Source: Ustilaginoidea virens (lineage: Eukaryota; Ascomycota; Sordariomycetes; Hypocreales; Clavicipitaceae). From it: a DNA stretch of 64,000 bases. The stretch is taken from the NCBI RefSeq assembly GCF_000687475.1, contig NC_057320.1:4932501-4996500 (forward strand), given 5' to 3'. Position 1 is the first letter of the stretch, and every line of letters begins with the position of its first letter. A model generated the notes under the pieces. That model was given only the letters and a program-made list of their open reading frames with translations. It had not been told where the DNA came from and searched no databases. Made by a program: the position numbers and the translations under genes. Below, in pieces: positions 20,896 to 33,263 of the stretch.

Positions 20896-23800
20896 GGTGC
20901 AAGGATGTCCTAACTACGAGCCACAATGTTTGCACCCGCCCAGGAGGCAAGGCTCGAGACGGCGTTTGAGGTAGAAATTGGTCAGTGATGGGGGCCTAGA
21001 ATGCGACAAAACAGGAAAGCCCCAAGGGAGAGGTTGCGGGCGCAAGTTTAGGGGATACCCGATGCCGTTGCAAAGGCTGTTGAATGTTGATGACTTGCAT
21101 GAAATGAAATTCGTTGATTAGAAACCTGCGTTGTTCAGGCGACGGTTCTCTGTGGCTTTGGTGGGGTCAAGGTGGCCAAGGTGGTGCAGCTTGTTGTGGC
21201 TGGAGGGGTAGAAACAGTTGAGTGTGGCGGGGGCTCACGCAGTCTCAAAACAGAAGCTGCAATGTCCTCATTTTCTCCACACACTCCCGCACTCAGTCGT
21301 TCATCCATTCATCCACTGATATACGGAGTACCAGTTGCGATCCCATTCGTGATTTTCTGAAAGTCCTCCTCAAAACGAGTGCTAGGCCTAAATATTCGTG
21401 CGAGCTCTTATGGTCCACCCAAACCATTGCGGACTAGGCTCTGCAGAATGCAGCTCCGATTGTTTAGCAACCCGGAGAGCAAACAGCCACATTTTGGGCA
21501 GCTTGGAAGTTTGCAATTTTTGAAACAAGCGGTAGAGTACGGAGTAAAAGGATCAATCCTACGGAGTAAAGTGAGCGAGTCCTCGACCCTTGTCAGCACT
21601 GACCACTGAGCAGTCAGTCAGTCGCTCAGCACTGCCGTGTCAATTACTGCCCGACACGTTAGAGCGAGCTATCGATCGAGGCTATACAGAGTAATCCGTA
21701 GCAGCTACCCAGCTTTTGAGATTCTGACGCCAACTCTAACCAAGTAGATGGATGACTCATGGGAGTTTTAGCGCCAACAGCTGCTGTATCCGATGTCTCA
21801 GCTTGGCGACACTCAACTTGCAACTTTGGCCCTGGCTATACGCTCTATGTAGTAAGCGATCCCACCTGCAAAGCCCGACTGAAAGCAAAAGAAAACAACA
21901 GCTAGTCGCTGACGACGTCAACCGTACTTGTTGATGCGAGACAGACGGAAACGTATCGCGACGCCAAGCTCAACCCCGTCGGAACAAATTCATATTGGAA
22001 GGAAGCAGTGGCCTGTAATTGGGTTTTAGCCCCCACATGGTTTCGTGTCCGACTTTGCAGCACATGAGGGTGTTGTCGCTCATTGGCGGTGTGTTGACTT
22101 TCTTGTCAACCCACGAGAAACTTCCCCAATGTTGCGTTATCTTATCTCTCCAGTCTTGGCGCGGGCGCCCAGGTTTACAGGGTGGCTGGGCAATTGTCTC
22201 AGGAAACCGCGGAAAGAAAACCTGTCTTTGCGCTGCACTGCATCTGTCCCTTTATCCTTGCTCGCGCGTGCTTAGGTCGCATTGCGTAAACCCAGACCAG
22301 AGTCGTTTCTCGCATCGCAGGCAATAGCGTGGCATTGCCAAAAGATCTGCCCGGATCCTGGGATGAGGCAATGGTATCCAAAGCGGTTGGTTCAACTTGG
22401 TCGCACCAGTTTTTAAGCATAAAGCTGGTTTTTAGACGCGGTGGCACCGGACCTGGAATGCTATACTCGGTACGCCCATCCCATCCCATCCCCTTGAGCG
22501 AGATCTTTCCCCGGCGCGCAGCTGAGAAGCCAGCTGCTTTCCACTTGCGGAGTGCTGATGTTTCCAGATTCTCAACGAGGCGTCACCTACTTGGCAGTGT
22601 ACGGAGTACCATGTATAATGTACGGAGTACGACCAGACCGTACATGTCCCGGCCTGAAGATCCTTGCACTTGGCGACAGGGATGCAAATACATAGCTTTA
22701 CAGTCCTGCTGGGCATCAACTGGAAAGCTGTGATTCGGCGGAACGCTTATCATTTCATTGTGCAGCCTCACAGCAGAACTTTTGTCGATGGCAGAAGAGG
22801 ACAAGAAACAAAATAGAAAACGACGAGGAGAAAATGACAAAGATAAGGGGTCTTGGCAGTTTTCCGCCGTGCCTCGATATCCCGATTTCCGACTGATTGG
22901 AACGCCGATTTCGAGGCCCCCAATGCCAAATTCAACGGGTCAGCCAAAAGATGGCGGCTGGCTCAGCCTTCCGTTCCGCTCACACCTGAATGCCAGACCG
23001 CCCCCACAGTCTATCGATGAGTTTCTAAATTCGTTTCATCTACCCCGTACTGTCTAAAGGCATCTGTTGGGGGGCCAAGATACGGTTCTCATCTAGATTA
23101 AGTGCTGCTGAAATTGCCTCTGCAAGGGTAGGTATTCGCCCTGCACCTCAGGGATAACAGCAACTAGCAAGTCAATAAACTGCCCAGGTAGTTGACTCGA
23201 TAACCCCGGACATACCACACCAGACAAGCTAGCATAGGCATAGGCCCAGGCATAGACATAGGCCAAAGAAGCCACGCTCGGCACCTTACATCCAACCCGT
23301 CTCTCGGCAGAAACTGAAGCCACCATCGGTGATTTTTGGCCATGTTCCCTCTTGGCGCTCTCGGCATGCATCAGTAATATTCTTGCTGAAGATGTTGGAA
23401 ATCTAGCTTGGCCTCAGAATCACTCGCGCCTTTGAGGCCTCGTCACCCTGTGACCTCCCTCCCGTCGGATGAGTCGGGCGGGAATGTCTCACTTGGCATT
23501 CCTGGGGAAGAAGCTTCCAAGGACGCGCAAAATAGACTATTGAATCCAGCCGTCATGACATCCTGGAAGTGTAGTGGAGCGTTCGAGGGCAAGGGCGGCG
23601 GATCCCTCAGCCAAGCCGCGAGCCACGGCTCCCCTTGTTTTGTTCAACGCAGTTCCCACTGTTGGGCTGAAGATGGAGGACGGATCTAGCCTTGGCAGAG
23701 TTTCCGTGCGAGGCTGTGTCATCTCCTGGTTGCACGTCACTTTGAGCAATCTGCGCTGATTGGGCGATTCCCACTGCGATAACCAACAACCAACACCCAC

Positions 23801-24068
23801 CGGCGGTCCTACATCTAGACACACATGGGGTCGGAAACCCGATGAGAAGCAACACCCAGCTGCTGGCTCCGTCCTGTCCCGGTTTCCGGGGCCCGGCCGC
23901 CTTGCTACAGTGAATCCTGGCGCGGTGTACCCGAGCACCTTGCTGGCAAACGGAAAAGCGCTTTATTTAAAGGCGTTGGCTTCGCCAAGTCGCGTGGCTT
24001 TCGCTTATTTCCAAGATGACCAGAATATCCCCATTTACCCAGAGAAGCTGGCAGGTTTGTCGTTCAAC
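20896..24068. other. intergenic between CFD1 and a membrane-protein gene
   Basis: 3.2 kb between two divergent genes without a convincing coding region. It holds five exact copies of the TACGGAGTA motif (21322, 21538, 21560, 22600, 22621). Minus-strand frames near 23093-23371 and 23537-23938 look non-coding. The open plus-strand frame at 23760-24068 lacks an ATG; part of it could belong to an unseen first exon of the next gene. Confidence 0.55.
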
Positions 24069-25013
24069 ATGGTTAGAAACATTGACCCGTTGCTCTGTCA
24101 CAAGTATGCCCAGTTTGCAGCCCATTTGGACAGATGGCACTTCAAGGTGATATACTGGACCATGTTTATATCCAACCTCCTTGTGCTTTTTTTCGGATCG
24201 TGGGTCTATACAAGGTGCGTATCCAGACGAGAATCCAGCGGCATCTAATGCTGATCCGTCACAGCGGACTCAAGGCTATCGATAGACTGGAAGCAAACGC
24301 GCACAAGAAAACAAAAGCCTTGCGGACATATATCCTTCTTAGTACGGCTTGCGTCGTGGTGTCCACCGTCATTGTCGTAATGGAGGCGTATATCCTCCTT
24401 GCGTTACAATTTTGCGACGGCGAAGACCTCATGTCGCTGTACTGGTCGACATGGACAATGACCCAGGTCGGATCCCTCATTGCCATCATTGGAATCGTTC
24501 TGGCCCTGTTGCATTCTTTGCGAAACCGAAAGCATCCGTACGTCTTTCTCGACATTAGCCCCCTGAAGCCCCTGCTGACATGCTGCGTAGGCCATGGGCG
24601 CTTGCTTTGGGCACCCCCGTCCTTGTCATTGCAGGCATCCTCCACCTCGTGCACGACTGCAGCAAGAAGAGAGTCAAGAAGCTGCGCAGGCCGTCAGAAG
24701 CTGCTGGAGACGATGGAAAAGGGCCGCCAATGAGCCAAGCGTATGTACTCCCATTCACCGCTTGTCAGCCGGGGCCCGCGTGCTCATGTTCATGTGCAGA
24801 AACACGATCCAAAACTCCCGAGACGACGATGAGTGCAGCGAAATACAAGCAGAGCTGATTGGCTTTACCATCGACGGCGGACCCATTGTTAAGTTCACGC
24901 ATCCCGTGTCGGAAATGACTCGGGGACAGCTGCTGGGTCGCGATTACAACGGGTTTTCCACATTTAGTTTTCCTCGCGGCGTCGTTCGATTTGATGCCGA
25001 GGCGGGGAAATGA
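24069..25013 (+). CDS. uncharacterised multi-span membrane protein
   Basis: Four exons (24069-24214, 24265-24537, 24591-24740, 24800-25013) separated by 50-, 53- and 59-nt introns with GTGCGT, GTACGT and GTATGT donors give 260 residues. Hydrophobic spans: around 23-45 (IYWTMFISNLLVLFFG), 70-95 (ILLSTACVVVSTVIVV), 105-130 and 140-160 (ALGTPVLVIAGILHLV), so three or four passes. A charged KKRVKKLRR segment precedes a soluble C-terminal domain with FTIDGGPIVKF. I do not recognise the family. The regular splice pattern and continuous frame across four exons argue strongly that it is real. The ATG at 24069 is the only one in frame in exon 1, but an additional upstream exon is possible. Confidence 0.72.
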
Positions 25014-25669
25014 CGACGGCCACGGTGGGCCACGAATGACGGGGCAAACTTGTGTTATGGATGACTTCGAGGCGTAACTGGGGCAGAGCAGGCGTTTGGG
25101 GATTTCTGAGGATTATTTGGGTTGGCGGGTTTCTGAAGCCGTCAAGGCGCAGGCTGATTCGTATGATGCCCCATGGTGTAAGAAGAACTGTCACAAGCGG
25201 GCTCGGCGTCTGGTTGCGTACAGTCTTGGGATAAAACGGCTCGGGCAGCCTGATTTGAGATGAACAGCAGGGAACTGGTGAAACAGTAGGCGCCGATGTA
25301 GGGAAGCTAACGGCCGTCTTTCCACTTTACGATTTTTGTCAGCCATTTAAGGAAGTTGAGGAAGTGAAGTTGACGATGTGGCTGGCCCCTTTTCCTACAT
25401 GTGTGGGCATTTTGAGCCGGTAGAGGGATGCAGCCAATTACAGCGCGGTACATAGAGGGGCTGCCTGCCAAGTCAGCAGCTAAGTCAGCAGCTAAGTCAG
25501 CTTGCAGAACACGCAGCGATTCCGGTGTGTATGTATGTCATGTTCCTTTCTCGCCCTTTTACTGAGGATTCACGAAATCCGTTAACCTCCACGGACATAC
25601 GCAGCTTATCTTCCCGCTGTCTACGATCGCTTCCGGGTCAAATAAAAAAAAATAAGCGTCCAGCCCCTG
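25014..25669. other. convergent intergenic region with a short tandem repeat
   Basis: Between convergent genes. A 12-bp unit GTCAGCAGCTAA is repeated nearly three times at about 25472-25501. A TTTGTCAGCCATTTAA word at about 25335-25350 resembles the arm of the palindrome at 28237-28350. No gene seen. Confidence 0.55.
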
Positions 25670-27797
25670 CTACGCACTCACCATGTGCTTCCCCCGCTTC
25701 ACTCTATGAGCATGGCCATGCCCACCGTGGCCCCCATCCTCCATCTCATCGTCTTCATCCTCGTCATCCTCGTCATCCTCTATCCAATCCGGAAACCCGT
25801 CGTCGAAAACGTCCTGCAGGGCATCTACACGACCCGCCTCGTCAAGCGTCCCATCCCTCATGACCTCCTCCCACTTGGCCAGCTCCCCATCGGTGAGCAG
25901 GCACTCATCCAGCAGCTTTTCCAGAGTGCCGTGGTCTAGCTTCTCTCCGATAAAGACGAGCTCCTGCCGCCGGTCGCCCCATTCACCGCCCTTTTTGATG
26001 TCGTGCTGCACCAGCGCGTCCACCTCGTGATCTCCGGTCATGTACTCTTCAGGCGGGAGGGTGCAGAACCATGGCCGCCCGCCCGTCAAGGTTAGCATGG
26101 CGCCGGCCTGGGACCAGTCGCCCGCTCGGTGCGGCCTGGTAGCCAGGAAGTATTCTCCCTTGGAGCGGAATAGTCGCTTAAAGGTAGGATGCGCTCGTTT
26201 GTTGGCCAAGATGGTTTCGTTGGGCGGAATGTCCATTTCGTCGTCGTGACTGGCGTCGGCGCCGCCTTTGTCGGGAGATGCTGCATCCAGAGACGTCGTG
26301 GTGCAGGACATGGATGCAGAGCTCTGTTCAGACTTCTCTGAGGAGCTGCTGCGTCCGTCGGAGTCTGGGTCAGAGTCCGAGGTCTGCGCTTCGTCTTGGC
26401 CCATGTCTACGTCCGCGTCTGCGTCCGGTGCTTCATCCTGGTCCTGCTCTTGCGCCGCCTCCCCGTCCTCATCGTCCTCATCGCCTGGATACTCCATTTG
26501 GAGGATAAACTTGTCGTAGAGCAGCGCAAACAGTCTCGTGGGATGAAACGGCCTGTGCCGGGTGTAGATGAAGCTCTGCACGTTGTACTCTTCCGTCTCG
26601 GGTTTCGGCGTCAGCACATTGCGGCCGTTAACCTTGCACGGGTTAGCAGCAGCGCAGCAGCCCCGGCAAGCGGCGGGATCCTACCTCTCGAACAGTCATG
26701 GCGTGCAAGTCCTGAAGCCATCCGTAGCCCGACTGAGCCACGTCCAACCTGAACAGGCCCGTGTTGACAATCTCCTTGACGTCTACCTTGCCCCGAGTGC
26801 ACTCGATAATCTTGGCACGATGATTCAGCTTTTTGATCAGGCCCAGCGCTTCGTCTTTTGTCGTTTGGCTAATCTGCCTCGAACGCGTCAGCTTGCGAAT
26901 CCGTCATGTTCACAGGAGCCACTCACCATGTCGACTTTGTTCAGGAGGATCACATCGGCAAACTCAATCTGGTCCACCATTAGATCCGACACCGTTCGCT
27001 CGTCCTCGGGGGTCACGTCGTCGCGCCGAGAGGACAGCAGGTCCGCCGTGTCAAAGTCATTCAGCATGGTGAAAGCGTCAATCACCGTCACAGTCGTGTC
27101 AAGATGGGCAAACTTCTCCAGGCCGCCGGCGGCCTTTCTGCGGCAAAGACTCAGCGAACGGAGCCGCTGTGGCGAGCAGGAAACGAAGGGAAAGGAACTC
27201 ACAGCTGCTTCAGCATCCGAACGGTGTTTTCCTCGAGCGGCGACGCGGAAGCGCTGGCCAGCTCGCCCATCTGCTCTGCCAGCCGGGCGTCAAACGTCTC
27301 GGCCACCTGCTCTGGCTCGCTGATGCCGCTGCTCTCAATGACAATGTAGTTGAACTGCTCGAGCTGCGCGATGCGCACCAGCTCCTCGAGGAGGTCGCCG
27401 CGGAGCGTACAGCAGATGCAGCCATTTTGAAGAGCAATGACTTTTTCCTTGGTCCGGGTCAGGCTGTGGGTTTTCCTGATGAGCGCGGCGTCGATGTTGA
27501 TGCTGGGCACGTCAGCGCAAGAAAGGTACAGGCGGGACAGGGAGAGGCTCACGCGCCAATGTCGTTGACCAGGACGGCAATCTTGAGCCCGTGGTCGGTT
27601 CGGAGAATGTGCTGCAGGAGAGTCGTCTTGCCGGCGCCCTGGTCTGCGTCAGTTGCGCAAGCTTTTCAGCATCGCAGCTTGCTTACCAGGAAGCCTGATA
27701 GGAGAGTGACAGGGAGAGACTTTTGTGGCACACGCAGCTGCGCTGGCGTCTTTTTCGACGGTGCACCCGCGGCTCTACGGCTTTTTCTCACGGCCAT
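25670..27797 (-). CDS. CobW/ZNG1-family GTPase, putative metallochaperone
   Basis: Member of the COG0523 G3E GTPases that deliver metal, often zinc, to client proteins. Six exons: 27687-27797, 27553-27638, 27203-27502, 26927-27137, 26685-26873, 25670-26632; introns 48-65 nt; 619 residues. Walker A GFLGAGKT at 35-42 is assembled across intron 1. The metal-binding GCICC is at 93-97, then [11 protein letters not shown], and NKVD for guanine recognition. The CobW C-terminal domain ([11 protein letters not shown] ... RPWFC) is split by a long acidic, Ser/Asp/Glu-rich insert of roughly 90 residues. The tail is acidic and then His-rich ([11 protein letters not shown]). The stop follows an in-frame GTGAGT, so a further small 3' exon cannot be excluded. 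The physiological metal is not shown by sequence. Confidence 0.9.
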
Positions 27798-30093
27798 TGT
27801 GATGCTTGATAATGTCGAACTGCAAAAGAGGAGCAATGAGGGCGGGTGAGGTCAAGAAATGAAAGAGCAACTGGAACGGTGGGCTTTGTTTACGAGTTTC
27901 TAGCTTGATTAAATACTATTTCAAGCAAGCCTATCCCTCGAAAGGGCTCCAGACCTATACGCTCGATTTGCGGTACGGTGGCTTTTGGCTGCCCTTAGAT
28001 GCTGGTCCATCAAGGTTGGCAAGGGGAACCATCAAGGTTGTGTCGCAGCAAATGATGACATTTCCGGAGGTCTTATTGGAGAGTGGAGCGACTGGGGTCA
28101 TTTTTGATTCCGAGTCTAGATCGTTTTCTCCTTGGGCGTTTTTAGGTGGGCGTTTATGTCGAGGTGGTGGCAGATTGGGACTTTGGATTCGAGCAGACTT
28201 GGGGTTATCATGGAGAATCTTGGGAAAGAAGGCACGCTACTGGAACGCAATCTTCCCTTTGTAGTTTGTCAGCCGTTTAAAAGTAACGTTAAATGCAAAT
28301 TAACTTTTAAACGGCTGACAAACTACAAAGGGGACATTGTGTTCCAGTTGTTGGCAAGGCAGTCATTGTGCCCTCTGCTGCTTGAGCCAGACTGCTTTTC
28401 TGGCATGGACTGCGTATCAGATTCCGGTTGATACACCGACAGGTCTTCCAGTCTTGCTCCTTTAATGCCTAGGAACTCGTTCCTAATGGTGTACTGAGGA
28501 CGCTGACTCTACGCGCATCCCGGGGAACGAGCGTCCTGCCACGGCGTGCTGCACCAGCATCACCGACGCAACCTGTCTTCTTTTGCGCGGAAGTCTTTTC
28601 TGCGTCTTTGGTCTTGAATTGAAAAGGATTCCAATGAGCTTTGCGGGACTAGTACGGCATTCGCAAGCGGAAATTTTCATCCTTGCTACGAATGGCTGGG
28701 CAGTTTCCGCTGCACAGATTCTATTCTGACCGCGGCGCGTCGCATGCCTCGCAGCAACAACTGTTGACGATGGAATAGCCGCGTCAAGAAATCTGCAGGT
28801 AACGAGAGAGACGCCCATGGCAAGGCGCCGGTAAGGTTGCCGGTCTTTTTCATCACCGAGGCCGGGTTTACCAAAATGCAACAATCATGGACGCGCATCA
28901 AAGACACAAATTATATCTTTGTACAGTGACAGAAGCTTGTACCATACGTTCACGCTAAAAACAATCTTTCTGCCGTTCTGGCAAGGCCATTCCGTTTCAT
29001 GTCCCGCGTCAAACGGAACATGTTGAACGACTCGACCGATAATGGAAATTACGGAAGTTGGGTCGCAAGAATGTCTTACTAGCTACCCTTGAGCTTGCGG
29101 CTGTATCACAGGCGGCGTATCAGGATGTTGAATTAACAAAAGAGCAATGCATTCCTTGGTTGTTCGCTGGCTCTGTTTTGCTCCTTGTATATTTTCCGCA
29201 CAAGATGAAGTCATGCCTTGCGAAGTTGCGGCCGGCTTGTATGTTATGGTAACGAGGACCAGCGGCACCTGCATATATCCATGCTTGCGACTTTGTCTTT
29301 TTTGATACGGCATGTCTGTTTCACATGGAAGCTAGCGGATGCTGCCCAGCTCATAGGTAAAGACACAATGTGCATATCAATACTAAATCAATGTATAGAG
29401 AACGAGACCCCTGCATCTTTGCCTTCCTGAATGGCGTCTTTCCCTGCCCGTTATTTACGGCCAGGGAGTGATTATGGGGAAACAGGGAACGTGATCGCTC
29501 TGGCACCATGTGACTAACCACGTTTTCAGTTCACCACAAGTTGAAGCCATCTTGGAGGTGAGCTCCTGGAAAGGACCGTCTGTGCTTGCGGCTCGTTGTA
29601 GGAAATTGTATCAGCAGTTGGGACGAGCTAGGCCTCTCGTTACGCCTGCAGCAGTGATGATTAAAGCGAGAGTTAAGCTGCCGCCGTCGCCGCCTACTCG
29701 TATAGCCGATATTCGTCTCGGACACTCACGCGAGGGCGAGGTGCTGATGGAAAAACCGGGACATGACTACAGGCTGCTGGGGTATGCAGCGGGATAACCA
29801 GGCATGGAAACTACCTACGCAGCAGCATTGGACTGGTCGTCATTCGCGGTCGAAAGGCTTACTCAAGCTTGCTCACAGGGCGTATGACCCCCGACGTGAT
29901 GAAAAAGAGCAAGATTGCATGCAATGGCACTGCTTCTATTCTGCAAGATGAGAAGCCCGCCGAACCCTGCTGGGTTCTTTGGTGCCCAGGGGACTTTTTC
30001 ATCGCTCACAGGCACCATGGCCGGTGTTGCGTTGTTCAGCCACGCTCGGGATACCAATCTTGCAGTCTTCGCGATGCCATTTCCCGCGTCCTC
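27798..30093. other. intergenic with a long palindrome
   Basis: 2.3 kb upstream of the CobW gene and downstream of the second permease. Apart from the palindrome at 28237-28350 no feature is supported; the frames at 28483-28884 and 29058-29252 have no recognisable content. Confidence 0.55.
28237..28350. repeat. 114-bp near-perfect palindrome (inverted repeat)
   Basis: Left arm 28237-28284 and right arm 28303-28350 are inverted copies, 44 of 48 positions identical, with the innermost 30 bases (core TTTGTCAGCCGTTTAAAAGT) exact; the spacer is 18 A/T-rich bases. The symmetry is far beyond chance. It could be a foldback or MITE-like element or terminal piece of a DNA transposon; no target-site duplication is obvious. 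As RNA it would make a stable hairpin. Confidence 0.9.
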
Positions 30094-31762
30094 TCAGGAC
30101 GACGCCACGGAATTCGAGTTGTCCGCGCAGGTCCATGCCGCGGAGCCTTCCCCCCGGTCGTACGCGTCCACGATGCCCACCACCGAGCCGTACGTGCCGG
30201 CCACCATCAAAAAGGTGCCGGAAACCACGACGAAGACGCTGAATGCCACCATGCAAGCCCAGCCCGGCGACGGGGCCCGTCTGCCCTCGCTCCAGTTGTC
30301 GTACAACCACATGCACCCCATCGGCTGGAAGGCCATCAGCGTGCCGAGCAGGGCACCCACCAGAGACACGAGGCCGCCGAAGAACGGGATCCCGCTCGCA
30401 ATCAGGTAGGCCGCCAGCGTGATTGCCAGCGTGCACCCCAGCCAGACCGACCAGTGCACGAAGCTGTTGGCCGTGAGATGGCTGGACCCGCGCAGCAGCC
30501 GCAGAAAGGCGTGCTTTGCAGGCAACTTGGCAGGCAGGTGGTCAGAGCCTCTCACCTCACCCCGGGAGCGTGAAACCGAAAAGAGAAAACTCACGTGGAT
30601 AACGAGCGTGGTTGTGGCCACGAGCCCCGGGAGGGCCAGGCCGTACGCCACGCGCTTGACCAGCGGGCCGGCCGACCCCAGCGCGGGCGACGCAACGTAC
30701 GACCCGCAGAAATAGTAGACGACGGTGCCGATGACGACAAAGACCGACGTCACGCCGGCTTGGCAGACGACCAGGGCGCGGTTATAGTCGCGCGGGTCGC
30801 GCATCTCGGACGCGATGCTGAAAAAGGCCGGGGCGCCGGCGTAGGAAAAGACGAGCGAGGACACGGCCGACACGGCCGCCGCAAAGCTGGGCTTCTTGAA
30901 CAGCTGAAAGTCGGATGTCCAGGGCCCGTCGCGCGGCGCGGCCGCCGGGCGGTCCTGCAGAGCGACCGCGACGGTGACGACAAAGACTGCGGGCTTCAAA
31001 TTAGCCATGCGCGGGAAATCCCGGCGACGGTGGGATGCCACTCACTCGACACGAGGATGCAGACCAGGCCTACCCAGGCGATCCAGCTGATGCGGCCGAG
31101 GGTACGGATGCTCGCGAGTGAGAAGCCCACCACGGCGGCGGCGACAACGAACCCGGCGGTGCAGGCGCCGTGGGATGACACGGCGTTGAGGCCGATGGAG
31201 ATGCCGAGCATGCCGGACCCGGCGACAAAGACCCAGACTGGCTCGCTCCGGCCAGGAGCCTCTCATCTCAGCCTCTCGCTTCTCGCTTCTCGGTTTCCGC
31301 GGAGCCGGAGCCGGCACTTACAGATGCAGAATGACGCGCCGAGGACCTCGCGGCCGAGCCGGCCAAACATTAGCGCGCCGGCCTCGTCGACGCCGTACAC
31401 CTCCGGGTGGCGCAGCTTGAACACGCCCACCATGTAGTTGGACCATGAGGTGATGGCCCCGACGGCGAGCAGGCACGCGATGCCGGGCACCAGGCCCAGC
31501 GTGTCGAACACGGCGGGTATGGAGAGCACGCCCAGCCCGATCTGCGTCTTCATCATGAGGGCGGCGGTGGCCAGCCATCCCAGCTGAATTAAATCACCGT
31601 GGGCGGACGTCAGCTCCTTCGAGTCAGCGAGGCGGTGCGGACCAAACTCACGCTGCGGTAATTCGGCGTCTTCTCCGTCAGGTTGCCAAACACTGCGTCG
31701 TGGAAGCCGGCGGCCGGCTGCTGTGCCTCGGCCGCCTCTGGAGCGCTGGCTTGCTCTGCCAT
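30094..31762 (-). CDS. amino acid permease (AAAP family), second copy
   Basis: Predicted membrane amino acid transporter of the same superfamily as the gene at 239-1763. Five exons: 31652-31762, 31322-31583, 31046-31237, 30595-30986, 30094-30525, introns 59-84 nt; 462 residues. After a hydrophilic N-terminus ending NLTEKTPNYRS comes LGWLATAALMMKTQIGLG, then GSGMLGISIGLNAVS, FSYAGAPAFFSIASEM, and RGSSHLTANSFVHW, all signature stretches of fungal AAAP permeases. About eleven hydrophobic spans are expected. Each junction restores the conserved reading, which is the main evidence for the splice sites. It differs clearly from the first permease, so this is not a recent local duplication. Confidence 0.9.
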
Positions 31763-33263
31763 TTCAGCTCGAATGGTCGGTTTGTATTGGCTCGGGAGCA
31801 CAGCCGGGATGGTGCCGGCAGGAGAATTGTGCGGGAGCGAGCCATGGCGGCGGATGGTGCGCGCGAGCGTCTCTTTAACGCGGGTGATGAGGGATATGTT
31901 AAGGGGGTTTGATGTGAGAACCCGCCAGCTTTTCTTTGAGCGATGCCGGGCAAGGACTTTGCTCCTGCACCCGCCATGTAGGCTAAACCGAAGCCCAGGG
32001 CTTTTCCTTTCCCACGGCAATGCAATGACGGCGGGCAGGGCCAGTCGAGGCTGGCCAACCGGGGCAGGGGGTACCCCTGACGGAGCCAGCTTTCCGGCAG
32101 CGCATGAATCGCGCTGCTGTGCCTGAACGTCTTTAATTTGCAGAATCGATATCGCTGGAGACTAGGCTGGCGCGAAGCCGAGGCGGCGACAGGACGTGTT
32201 TGTCTGACGAGCAGTCCGTCGTGTCACGTCCCTTGCCAGCAAGGTTCAGAATCTGTGGCACCAGGATTTACGTTGCGCCAGGACAGGGCTAAGCTGCCGC
32301 TGGCCATTTAAGTCACCGAATCTCCCACTCGGAAGCACGTACAAGACACCAGTCTGCCAGTCGTGTCAGACGATCAAGCGTGCCATCCGCCATGTTCATC
32401 GACGGGCCTGGTAAAACTGATAAAACTTGGCTGTTGACCAGGGTCCCCAGCTCACGCTCATGTCATCATGCACAAAGGGCTGCAAATTTTGAGTCTCTCG
32501 GATTCAAGCTCCGAGAGGACAGTTAAAACGAGGCGTCTCCTGCGTCTGAATGACGATGCTGCCATGCCGCTCCCATTGTAAACCTTGTAGGGCGGTCACT
32601 GCATGCAGCACCTTTTCACCTTACCCCGATATTTATAGACTACTACGAGGTGTTAACGGCCTGACGGGCAGCAGAGAGGTTGCTCCTTAAACTACACCAT
32701 CGCTGCGGTTCACCTCTGGCTGAGACCCGAGACAAGCTCTCCTCTTGCACACGGACGGTAAGTACGACACGTGCAGCAGCCCGGCGGTGAAATGCAGAAG
32801 ATGGTCGACGAGGTTCGAGATCCAACTTGATGGGCTTATGCGGGTATAAAAATGGTAGATTTCTTGCAAACGACAGAAGCGTAAGAAGCGGCTATCGAGT
32901 TGCGCTGCAAGTGACAGCTGCAGCTGTTACTGCATCCGGCATCCGAAATATACTGCGCCTCAAAGCGGCCCTTTCCAGGTGGCCTGACATGTCTATCAAA
33001 TTCACGGTACAACCACTACATAGCTTGAAGCTTACTTTTGATAAAAGTACATCTAGCAAATCCATGACGCAACTAATGTGTATCTTGGCAGCTCGCCATC
33101 TACACCAACCCAAAGCATGACTGCAAATCACGAAACAAATACTACACAGCTCTGCAGCTCGCTTTCTACGTCAAACGTCCCTGAACTCCATCCCCGCCTC
33201 TCAAGGCGGCCCTCACAGCCAGCTGAATCACTCCATAAATCTCATCATCAATTCCAACCACCC
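31763..33263. other. intergenic between permease and GMC fusion gene
   Basis: 1.5 kb, upstream of the permease and downstream of the next gene (both minus). No coding region, RNA or clear repeat seen. Confidence 0.6.

Noticed and set aside
23760..24068. N-terminal extension of the membrane protein at 24069
   Set aside because: The frame is open but starts from TTG and reads as Pro/Gly-rich low-quality sequence; no ATG is available.
28483..28884. 133-codon minus-strand frame
   Set aside because: No recognisable motif, no splice context and mixed composition; probably chance.
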